From: Ruania alba
GTDB lineage: Bacteria > Actinomycetota > Actinomycetes > Actinomycetales > Beutenbergiaceae
Direction: 5' to 3'
NCBI RefSeq assembly: GCF_900105765.1
Contig: NZ_FNTX01000002.1
Location: 806,001 to 870,000 of the forward strand
DNA length: 64,000 nt
Shown: positions 9,340 to 16,317 of the stretch, one piece after another
How the letters are laid out: each line of letters starts with the position of its first letter
Position numbering within the stretch: the first letter of the stretch is position 1
Notes under the pieces: model-generated
Databases searched by the model: none
Seen by the model: the letters and a program-made list of their open reading frames with translations, nothing else
Told to the model about the DNA's origin: nothing
Translations under genes and position numbers: made by a program

Positions 9340-9380
9340 AGACACGCCCTCCCCCCTGACCTGGGGTGGAGGGCGTGTCT
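9340..9380 (+). terminator. intrinsic-type terminator after cassette 1
   Basis: A perfect 13-bp inverted repeat (AGACACGCCCTCC, matched at 9368-9380) encloses a loop with further CCCC/GGGG pairing. It lies six bases after the rhamnosidase stop and just before the convergent AraC gene's stop. There is no T-run, as is common in actinobacterial terminators, and it may serve both strands. A related GGACACGCCCTCC-type hairpin follows the second cassette. Confidence 0.7.
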
Positions 9381-9395
9381 GCGCGGTGTCGTTGC

Positions 9396-10256
9396 TTATG
9401 GCCGGAGCTGTGCGGCGGCGTATCGACTCGGCGGCACGCCGAACACTGCCCGAAACGCCCGGGAGAAGTAGAGCGGGTCTGCGAAGCCGACGCGCTTCGC
9501 GACCTCATTCACGCGCATTCCGGTGGTGCGAAGCAGAAGGGCAGCCTCGTCGATCTGCCGTCGCCTCGTCCAGGCCAGCACGGACTGGCCGGTGTACCGC
9601 GCGAACAGTCGCTGTGCTGTGGTCGTGCTGCAGCCACCGGCTCTGGCGATGTCATCGACGGTCAGTGCGCGATCAAGGTGTGCCCGGACATGCTCCATCA
9701 TGACCTCGAGAACCGCGGGCACACCGGTGTCCTTCGGGGAACTGGCGTACACACTCGCCTCGGCGACCAGGACGCCCAGAGCGCGGAGCGCATCGTCGTC
9801 CAACGGTCCTTCAAGGAAACGTTCTATCGCGTAAGAGCCCATGGTGACGATGTGACGGCCAGAACCATCGAGCCGGCTCAGCAGCTGTGGATACTCGCCC
9901 TGCTCACCGCGACGCCAGTCCGCATACAACAGCGGCTCTCCTGGGCGATGCGCCACCTGTTGGGAGACGGGCACCTCATCGTGATGCCAGGGCACGAGAT
10001 GGACCGTGCCGACCTTGAACGGTGATCGTTCGTCCGCCACGTACTCGACATCGTGGCGCCAGGGCAGCCGCAGGAGGCAGGTCGAATCCAGGTGGAACCG
10101 CTGCCCTCGGCTCGTGATCTGACCCGAGCCGGTCAGTGGCCAGATGAAGGCGACACTCGCCACCTCCGCGTGACGGATCTGCTCTCCCGCCACAAACCGA
10201 TACCAGTTCGCTCCGACGATGGCCGGTCCGCCCGATGGCGCGGATTCTCCAGGCAT
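9396..10256 (-). CDS. AraC family transcriptional regulator
   Basis: This 286-residue regulator has an N-terminal cupin-like sensing domain (FIWPLTGSGQITSRGQRFHLD) and a C-terminal double helix-turn-helix of the AraC/XylS type. The latter includes LTVDDIARAGGCSTTTAQRLF and the diagnostic RVNEVAKRVGFADPLYFSRA. I place the start at ATG 10256, preceded by GGAGGG; the upstream in-frame extension lacks this. It reads away from the ferredoxin / reductase / P450 operon across a 242-bp intergenic region, a classic activator-target layout. It may equally act on the rhamnoside cassettes on both sides, since AraC proteins often control rhamnose genes. The target is inferred. Confidence 0.88.
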   Translation of the reverse strand: MPGESAPSGGPAIVGANWYRFVAGEQIRHAEVASVAFIWPLTGSGQITSRGQRFHLDSTCLLRLPWRHDVEYVADERSPFKVGTVHLVPWHHDEVPVSQQVAHRPGEPLLYADWRRGEQGEYPQLLSRLDGSGRHIVTMGSYAIERFLEGPLDDDALRALGVLVAEASVYASSPKDTGVPAVLEVMMEHVRAHLDRALTVDDIARAGGCSTTTAQRLFARYTGQSVLAWTRRRQIDEAALLLRTTGMRVNEVAKRVGFADPLYFSRAFRAVFGVPPSRYAAAQLRP

Positions 10257-10317
10257 TGGACCCTCCCTTCGCGGACAGAACGATCTGAAATGCGCGAATC
10301 CATTGTTGAACATCGGA

Positions 10318-10332
10318 TCAGTCTTGGACTGA
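10318..10332. promoter_or_regulatory. inverted repeat in AraC/P450 intergenic region
   Basis: The site is TCAGTC-TTG-GACTGA, with perfect 6-bp arms around a 3-bp spacer, 62 bp upstream of the AraC start and 167 bp upstream of the ferredoxin. It is a plausible regulator-binding site. Binding by this AraC protein is only inferred, because AraC proteins more often use direct repeats. Confidence 0.35.
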
Positions 10333-10498
10333 ACTCATCGCCGAGCTGCTTGTATCGTCCATATTCTGCCCGATGTTGCCATGGTCACATCGGCGCCTCC
10401 TTCCTACGGTTGAGACAACGTGTTGCTGGCAGGGATCGACTCCTCACTCGTGCGTCGGAACCAGCGAGCATTCCCTCAGACAGCCGGAGAGACGACTC

Positions 10499-10690
10499 AT
10501 GCACATCAGTGTGGACCGCTCGGCCTGCGTCGGAGCCGGGCAGTGTGCCCTCGTGGCCGACGAGGTCTTCGATCAGGACGACGATGGCATCGTTGACCTG
10601 ATCGAGGCCGAGCCCTCGGCCGCCGACCAGCCTGCCGCCCGGCGTGCCGCAGCGCTCTGCCCGGCTCGTGCGATCTCCATCGAGATGTGA
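10499..10690 (+). CDS. small ferredoxin, [3Fe-4S] P450-type
   Basis: This 63-residue ferredoxin is of the single-cluster type that donates electrons to bacterial cytochromes P450. It has three cysteines, Cys10 and Cys16 in the first motif (CVGAGQC) and Cys54 followed by proline. The usual additional cysteine of a [4Fe-4S] site is replaced by alanine, which predicts a [3Fe-4S] cluster. The chain is acidic in the middle (DQDDDG), as expected for docking. The start ATG follows GGAGAG. The ferredoxin reductase gene starts four bases after its stop and the P450 follows, making a complete class I electron-transfer chain. Confidence 0.9.
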   Translation: MHISVDRSACVGAGQCALVADEVFDQDDDGIVDLIEAEPSAADQPAARRAAALCPARAISIEM

Positions 10691-10694
10691 CGTC

Positions 10695-11924
10695 ATGCAA
10701 CTCACGAAGAGTGGAACCGGCACGCCGCACATCGTGATCGTCGGAGCATCCCTGTCCGGCCTTACGACAGCAGAAGCTCTCCGCGAGCGTGGAGAGAAGG
10801 CGCCGATCACCCTCATCGGCGCCGAACAGCACCTGCCCTACAACAGGCCGGCCTTGTCCAAGCAGGTGCTGCTCGGCACGTGGACCCCTGAACAGGCGGC
10901 CATCACCGATCGGGTTCGCCTCGACGCACTCGACGTGCAGTTTCTGCCAGGAATGCGCGCCGAATCGCTCGATCTGGCATCGCGCACCGTCAGCCTCGAT
11001 GGACGCGACGTCCCTTACAGCACGCTCATCGTGGCGACCGGTGCTCGTCCGCGAACGTTGCCGCACGTGCCCAGCGCGCACACCGTGCGCACACTGGACG
11101 ACGCCGCCGCTCTCCGGGCAGCCTTCGATCGAGCGTCTCGAGTGGTCATCGTGGGAGCGGGAGTCCTCGGATGTGAGATTGCTGCCGCGGCCCGCTCGCA
11201 GGGCCTTGAGGTCACACTGCTCGGACGCGGGGACGCGGTACGGCTTGGCGCAGTCGGGAACCTCCTGGAGCACCGGGTCGACAAACTTCTCGGCGAGCAC
11301 GGCGTCGATCTCAGGCTGTCCCGCGAGGTGCTTGGCGCCCACGAGGGATCCGACCACACCACGCTGTACCTTGCAGACGGTCAGCTGCGCGCCGATCTGG
11401 TCGTGGGAGCCATCGGCTGCGAACCTGAGGTGGAGTGGTTGCGCGGAAGCGGTCTCGCTCTCGATGACGGCATCCTCTGTGACGCAACAGGACGCGCGGC
11501 GCCAGGGGTGTTCGCGGTCGGTGACGTCGCACGGTGGACCGATGCGGCCACGGGTGCGCCCATCCGGGTCGAACACCAACTCAGGGGTATCGAACATGCC
11601 CGCGCCGTTGCTGAGCAGATCGCCACCGGCACATCGAGCCCGGTAGGGCACCCGTTCTACTGGACGGAGCTGTTCGGAACCCGAATTCAGGTGCTCGGCA
11701 CGTTCCCTGGCGACGTCGAGCTACGGCCCGAGGCCGGGGACATGAACGGAGACCGGTTCGTGGCGGTCGCATACGTCGGTGACACGGCGACGGGTGTCAT
11801 CGGATGGAACATGGCGCGTGCCTTTCGGGCCGCACGCCTGAGGCTGCCGGACCCCCTCACACACTCGCCCGCCCAGGACGTCACCTCGATACCCGACCTC
11901 GTCGGCTCCGGGAAAGGACTGTGA
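10695..11924 (+). CDS. NAD(P)H-dependent FAD ferredoxin reductase
   Basis: This 409-residue FAD/NAD(P) oxidoreductase is of the putidaredoxin-reductase type. It should pass electrons from NAD(P)H to the adjacent ferredoxin. An N-terminal FAD Rossmann motif is present (IVIVGASLSGLTTAEAL). A second dinucleotide fold for NAD(P)H follows at mid-protein (VVIVGAGVLGCEIAAAA), and the conserved GVFAVGDVARW segment contacts FAD. The C-terminal dimerisation domain is complete. The first ATG after the ferredoxin stop is at 10695, so the two genes are probably translationally coupled. The stop overlaps the P450 start by one base (TGATG). The reading frame and neighbours leave little doubt about the role; nucleotide preference cannot be told. 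Confidence 0.9.
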   Translation: MQLTKSGTGTPHIVIVGASLSGLTTAEALRERGEKAPITLIGAEQHLPYNRPALSKQVLLGTWTPEQAAITDRVRLDALDVQFLPGMRAESLDLASRTVSLDGRDVPYSTLIVATGARPRTLPHVPSAHTVRTLDDAAALRAAFDRASRVVIVGAGVLGCEIAAAARSQGLEVTLLGRGDAVRLGAVGNLLEHRVDKLLGEHGVDLRLSREVLGAHEGSDHTTLYLADGQLRADLVVGAIGCEPEVEWLRGSGLALDDGILCDATGRAAPGVFAVGDVARWTDAATGAPIRVEHQLRGIEHARAVAEQIATGTSSPVGHPFYWTELFGTRIQVLGTFPGDVELRPEAGDMNGDRFVAVAYVGDTATGVIGWNMARAFRAARLRLPDPLTHSPAQDVTSIPDLVGSGKGL

Positions 11925-13126
11925 TGAGCTCGACCGCTCGATGCCCCATGCATGGCGTACGAACGCTGCCCGATGACGGCACCCCGTTGCGCCCATCCCG
12001 CACACTCAATGACTGGCGCGACGAGGCTGCAGCCACACCCCTTCGATACGCTGACGGGCACGACGGGCTGATAGTGACCAGACATGAGCTCGCCCAGGCC
12101 GTGCTCGCGGACCCGCGATTCAGCCAACAGCCACAGCGCATGCCGCTCGAGACGGAGTCGAGTGCGGATCCGCCTGATCTCGCGGCACAGCGATCGATGA
12201 GAGAGGCGGGCTTGTTGGGGTTGGATGGGGGCGAGCACGCACGACTGCGGCGGGCAATCACCAGCCGGTTCTCGGTGCGTGCGGTACGCGGAATCCGCGA
12301 CGTCGTGGCCTCCACTGTCAGCGACCAGCTGCAGCGCCTACTGATGGGCGGCTCGCCGGCCAATGTGACGACCGCATATGCCGAACCCATATCTGCTCGG
12401 ATGCACTGCCACGTGCTCGGCATACCGAACGAGTTCGCGGACACCTTCAGCACGCTGTTCGTCGGAGGCGGGACCACTCAGCAGAAGTTCGACTTCATCC
12501 GGGAGGTGATCGACGCCAAGCGCTCGCACCCTGGCGAGGACGTCCTCAGTGACCTCGTTCGTGGAGAACTGAGTCAGTCAGAGATCGAGGGCCTGGCATT
12601 GGTCTTGATGGCCTCGGGCCGCGACTCTGTCGCATACATGATCGCCACCACGACGGTGGCGTTGCTGACGCACCCGGACCAGCGTGCCGTGCTTCGCACT
12701 GACCCTGCGCTGATGAAGGGGGCTGTCGAGGAGTTCATGCGCTACGGGGCGATGTTCCTGACGCTCTTTCCCCGCACCGCACTCGAAGACGTCGAGCTCG
12801 ACGGCGTACGGATCAGGGCCGGCCAGTCCGTCTCCGTCTCATCGGTCGGTGCGAATCGTGACGAGCGTAGATTCGAGGACCCGGACCGATTTGACGTGAA
12901 GCGCGACGCCTTCGGCCACCTCGGATTCGGGCATGGGCGCCACGGATGTGTGGGTCAGCAGTTGGCGCGCGTGGAGATTACCGAAGCAATCAGCCAACTT
13001 TTTGCCACCGTACCTGATATGCGTCTCGTCGAGGCGGAACAGATGTCCCCACAGCCCTTCGCAAATCCTGTAGGTACGTATGAGGCGGGCGACGTGATCG
13101 TCGCCTGGGGTGGTATGTCGTCGTAG
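11924..13126 (+). CDS. cytochrome P450
   Basis: This 400-residue soluble bacterial P450 is a monooxygenase that takes electrons from the preceding ferredoxin and reductase. It has the heme-ligand signature FGHGRHGCVGQQLAR with Cys342. The ExxR motif (EEFMR) is in the K helix. The I-helix oxygen-activation motif is ASGRDS, a slight variant of AGxDT. No membrane anchor is present, so it acts in the cytoplasm. The ATG at 11924 overlaps the reductase stop and follows AAAGGA. The CYP family and substrate are not assignable by eye. Its position between two intracellular rhamnosidase cassettes suggests, as inference, oxidation of an aglycone released from an imported rhamnoside, for example a terpenoid, steroid or flavonoid. 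Confidence 0.93.
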   Translation: MSSTARCPMHGVRTLPDDGTPLRPSRTLNDWRDEAAATPLRYADGHDGLIVTRHELAQAVLADPRFSQQPQRMPLETESSADPPDLAAQRSMREAGLLGLDGGEHARLRRAITSRFSVRAVRGIRDVVASTVSDQLQRLLMGGSPANVTTAYAEPISARMHCHVLGIPNEFADTFSTLFVGGGTTQQKFDFIREVIDAKRSHPGEDVLSDLVRGELSQSEIEGLALVLMASGRDSVAYMIATTTVALLTHPDQRAVLRTDPALMKGAVEEFMRYGAMFLTLFPRTALEDVELDGVRIRAGQSVSVSSVGANRDERRFEDPDRFDVKRDAFGHLGFGHGRHGCVGQQLARVEITEAISQLFATVPDMRLVEAEQMSPQPFANPVGTYEAGDVIVAWGGMSS

Positions 13127-13139
13127 CAGACCGATCGCC

Positions 13140-13162
13140 AAAGTATCGACCGGGTCACCAAT
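13140..13162. promoter_or_regulatory. candidate operator upstream of rhamnoside cassette 2
   Basis: This is the counterpart of the site at 3352-3374, sharing 17 of 23 positions including GACCGG. It starts 13 bp after the P450 stop and 86 bp before the Shine-Dalgarno region of the second binding protein. It indicates that cassette 2 can be transcribed independently of the P450 operon under the same regulator as cassette 1. Confidence 0.45.
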
Positions 13163-13247
13163 GCGGTGCGCCCGGAGGAACGAGAACAGTTTCCACACAG
13201 TGGGGCGGAGAAGCGCCCCACATCGTCCTTTGCAAGGAGGCAAGGAA

Positions 13248-14552
13248 ATGAACACCACTCCCTTTCGACGCTGGACCGGTACGGCCGCGGCTACTGCCGC
13301 CGCTGCCCTGGCTCTGGCCGCATGCTCCGGCGGCGGTAATACTGACGGAAACGTCGAGATCACGTTTCTCACGAGTGCGGGTGACCTGAGCATCGCCACC
13401 GGGGAGGCACTGATCGAGGCTTTCGAGGCCGAGAATCCCGGAATTGTGGTCAACCTGGACACCAAGCCCGACGGCACTGATGGTGACAATCTCGTCAAGA
13501 CGCGCTTGTCTACTGGAGAGATGGCAGACGTCTTCATGTATAACTCGGGATCGTTGTTCCAAGCTCTGAATCCGGAGCAGAATCTCGTAGAGATGAGCGA
13601 TTTTGCGTTCGCAGACTCGCTGACGGACGATTTCGCCTCCGTCGTCAGTACGGAGAACGGCCTGTATGGCGGTGCATACGGGGCGTCACTGGCGGGAGGG
13701 ATCGCCTATAACGGTGCGATCTACGATGAGCTCGGTCTGGAGGTGCCTGAGTCGTGGGACGACTTCATGGCGAACAATGAGGAGATCGCTGCGGCGGGTT
13801 ATGACCCGATCATCCAGACCTATGGGGACACGTGGACCGCTCAGCTGTTCGTGCTCGCTGACTTCGCGAACGTCAATGCCGCGGACCCTGAGTGGGCGCA
13901 GGGGTATACCGCACACGAGAAGTTCTACGCGGAGCAGCCAGCCCTGGCTGGCTTCGTGCACCATCAGGAGGCCTACGAGGCTGGGTACTTCAATGAGAAC
14001 TACCCCTCGGCCACATACGAGGACGGGGCGCGGATGCTCGCCGAGGGCACGGGTGTGCACTACCCGATTCTGACCGGAGTGATGGACACTATTCGGGCCA
14101 ACCATCCGGATGCCGTCGGTGATATTCGATTCATGGCCCTGCCGGCCGATGACCCGGCGAACACCTCGGCCACGATCTGGCAGCCGAGCGGCGTCTATAT
14201 CCCGCAGACCACTGAGGGCGAAGAGCGTGAGGCAGCTCAGGCGTTCGTGGAGTTCGTGAACAGCACGGAGGCCTGTGAGATCTTCACCGCGCAGGGGGCG
14301 CCGACCGGTCCGTATGTGAACGGGTGCGAGCTTCCCGGTGATGTGGATCCGTTGGTTGCGGATGTGCAGGCGTACTTTGATTCTGGGCGGACTGCTCCGG
14401 CGTTGGAGTTCCTCTCCCCGATCAAGGGCCCGAACCTCTCCCAGATCACGGTCGAGGTGGGTTCCGGTATTCGTGGCGCCGAGGAGGCTGCGGCGAACTA
14501 TGACCGTGACGTGGAGAACCAGGCTCAGCAGCTGGGCCTCGAGGGCTGGTGA
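13248..14552 (+). CDS. CUT1 ABC importer sugar-binding lipoprotein (rhamnoside cassette 2)
   Basis: This 434-residue solute-binding lipoprotein is paralogous to the product of 3464. The start ATG lies seven bases after AAGGAGG. A signal peptide ends in the lipobox LAAC followed by a Gly-rich linker. The first 150 residues differ considerably from the paralogue in the region that should line the ligand pocket. The segment from GAIYDELGLEVPESWDDF to IQTYGDTWT is virtually identical even in silent positions. This pattern fits gene conversion together with diversification of ligand specificity. The stop overlaps the permease GTG (GTGA). The ligand is probably a rhamnosylated compound related to, but not the same as, that of cassette 1. 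Confidence 0.9.
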   Translation: MNTTPFRRWTGTAAATAAAALALAACSGGGNTDGNVEITFLTSAGDLSIATGEALIEAFEAENPGIVVNLDTKPDGTDGDNLVKTRLSTGEMADVFMYNSGSLFQALNPEQNLVEMSDFAFADSLTDDFASVVSTENGLYGGAYGASLAGGIAYNGAIYDELGLEVPESWDDFMANNEEIAAAGYDPIIQTYGDTWTAQLFVLADFANVNAADPEWAQGYTAHEKFYAEQPALAGFVHHQEAYEAGYFNENYPSATYEDGARMLAEGTGVHYPILTGVMDTIRANHPDAVGDIRFMALPADDPANTSATIWQPSGVYIPQTTEGEEREAAQAFVEFVNSTEACEIFTAQGAPTGPYVNGCELPGDVDPLVADVQAYFDSGRTAPALEFLSPIKGPNLSQITVEVGSGIRGAEEAAANYDRDVENQAQQLGLEGW

Positions 14553-15466
14553 CAGCTGAGACCACCGAGGTGCGGGCCAGCAGGGTTCGTCAGGTCCGCA
14601 CCTTGGGCACTGTTCGCCATGCGTATCCGCTGTGGTTCTACCTGCCTGCGGCGGTGTTGTTCCTGGTGTTCTTCGCGATCCCGACCTTCGCCTCGTTCTA
14701 CTTCAGCCTGACCCGCTGGACGTTGTTCGATCAGGAGTTCATCGGGTTGGAGAACTACATCCAGTTCTTCCGTGAGCCGCAGCTGTACCAGAGCTTCATC
14801 AACACCTTGATCTACGGGTTCGTGACCTCGGGGTTGAAGGTGGTGATCGGGTTAGCGTTGGGGGTGCTGCTGACCTCGGCGCTGGTGGGTCGTAACTATC
14901 TGCGGTCGGTGATCTTCTTCCCGGTGCTGGTCTCCACGATCGGTGTGGGGATCATGTTCAAGGCGCTGCTGGACCCCTTCGATGGTGTGGTCAACGGGGC
15001 CTTGGAGGCCTTGGGGATCACTGGTCCGGGGTGGTTGACGGACCCGAGTCTGGCGTTGTTGACGATCGCCGGGATCGATGTGTGGAAGGGCCTGGGTATC
15101 GCGTGCCTGATCTATATCGCTGGTCTGGTGGCGATCCCGAGTGAGTACTACGAGGCCGCTCGGGTTGATGGGGCGAGCAAGTGGGCCGTGTTCACGTCGA
15201 TCACGCTGCCGCTGGTCAAACCCGCCACCGGCACCGTGCTCATCTTGTCCTTGATCGGCGGGTTGCGGTCGTTCGACCTGATCTGGGCGACCACCGGTGG
15301 CGGGCCGGGCTTCAGCTCGGACGTGATCGGGTCGGTGATCTACAAGCAGTACCAGGCCGGCTTCTACGGCCTGTCCACCGCCGGGAACGTGGTGTTGTTC
15401 CTCGTGGTGACGGCAATCATGGTGCCGATCTCACTGATGCTGAACAGGCGGGAGGTCGAGCAGTGA
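14549..15466 (+). CDS. CUT1 ABC importer permease, MalF/UgpA-like (cassette 2)
   Basis: This 305-residue permease is nearly identical to the product of 4771, with eight substitutions by eye, mostly in the N-terminal cytoplasmic tail. It has the same EAA coupling loop (EYYEAARVDGASKWAVF) and the same six-helix layout. It overlaps the binding-protein stop by four bases and the next permease by four bases. Conservation of a channel that need not discriminate ligands, next to diverged binding proteins, fits the usual evolution of paralogous CUT1 systems. Confidence 0.92.
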   Translation: MTAETTEVRASRVRQVRTLGTVRHAYPLWFYLPAAVLFLVFFAIPTFASFYFSLTRWTLFDQEFIGLENYIQFFREPQLYQSFINTLIYGFVTSGLKVVIGLALGVLLTSALVGRNYLRSVIFFPVLVSTIGVGIMFKALLDPFDGVVNGALEALGITGPGWLTDPSLALLTIAGIDVWKGLGIACLIYIAGLVAIPSEYYEAARVDGASKWAVFTSITLPLVKPATGTVLILSLIGGLRSFDLIWATTGGGPGFSSDVIGSVIYKQYQAGFYGLSTAGNVVLFLVVTAIMVPISLMLNRREVEQ

Positions 15467-16296
15467 AACGCGAACGCACCATGCGCTGGGTGACTGGAAT
15501 CGCTGCCATCGCTGTCTCGATCGTCGTGTTCATCCTGCCGTTCGTCTTCATCCTTCTTCAGGCAGCGAAGACGCGCCGTGGGGCTGCCGAGCTGTCGTTC
15601 AGTTGGCCGACGGAGTGGGTATTCCTGGATAACCTGATCGAGGTCATCACCCAACGCGACTTCATCGTCGCTCGCGCCTTCGTGAACTCCACGGTCTTGA
15701 CGGTGGTGAGTGTGACGGTGCTGGTGGTGATTGCCGCGATGGTGGGCTTCGTCATGCAGCGACGTGCTTCCACGATTCGCACGGTGGCGAACTTCTTCGT
15801 CCTGGCCGGTCTGATCGTGCCGCCGGCCGTTGTGCCCACGGTCTGGGTGCTGCAGACCGTGGGTCTGTTCGGCACTCTGCCGGGTCTGATCCTGATCGAG
15901 ATCACCTTCGGTCTCGCGTTCTCGATCCTGTTGTTCCGGGCGTTCGTGAGCACCATCCCACGGTCATTGGATGAGGCAGCAATCATTGATGGGGCGAGCT
16001 CCTTCCGATTGTTCTTCTCGGTGATTATTCCGTTGATGAGGCCCATCGCGATCACGGTGATCGTCGTGCAGTCCGTCGCGATCTTCAATGACTTCGCCAA
16101 CCCGCTGTACTTCCTGCCCGGGGACGACAATGCGACCGTCCAGCTGACGCTCTACAACTTCCAGAGTCGGTCGTCGAACCAGTGGAACCTGCTCTTCATG
16201 GACATTCTGCTGATCACCATTCCACCGCTGATCATGTACATCTTCTTCAACCGCCAGATCGTTGCCGGAATGACCTCCGGCGCCGTCAAGGGCTGA
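15463..16296 (+). CDS. CUT1 ABC importer permease, MalG/UgpE-like (cassette 2)
   Basis: This 277-residue partner permease begins at a GTG that overlaps the previous stop (GTGA). It is paralogous to the product of 5685 and identical in length. The N-terminal 60 residues differ (for example KRERTMRWVTGIAAIAVSI), while the central transmembrane region and the loop SLDEAAIIDGASSFRLF are close. The rhamnosidase gene follows after 21 bp with a GGAAGGAA ribosome-binding site. Confidence 0.92.
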   Translation: MKRERTMRWVTGIAAIAVSIVVFILPFVFILLQAAKTRRGAAELSFSWPTEWVFLDNLIEVITQRDFIVARAFVNSTVLTVVSVTVLVVIAAMVGFVMQRRASTIRTVANFFVLAGLIVPPAVVPTVWVLQTVGLFGTLPGLILIEITFGLAFSILLFRAFVSTIPRSLDEAAIIDGASSFRLFFSVIIPLMRPIAITVIVVQSVAIFNDFANPLYFLPGDDNATVQLTLYNFQSRSSNQWNLLFMDILLITIPPLIMYIFFNRQIVAGMTSGAVKG

Positions 16297-16317
16297 CCAG
16301 TTCCGGAAGGAATCTTT

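Noticed and set aside
10499-13126. The P450 operon as a natural-product biosynthesis cluster
   Set aside because: No synthase, carrier protein or tailoring gene lies nearby, and the flanks are purely catabolic.
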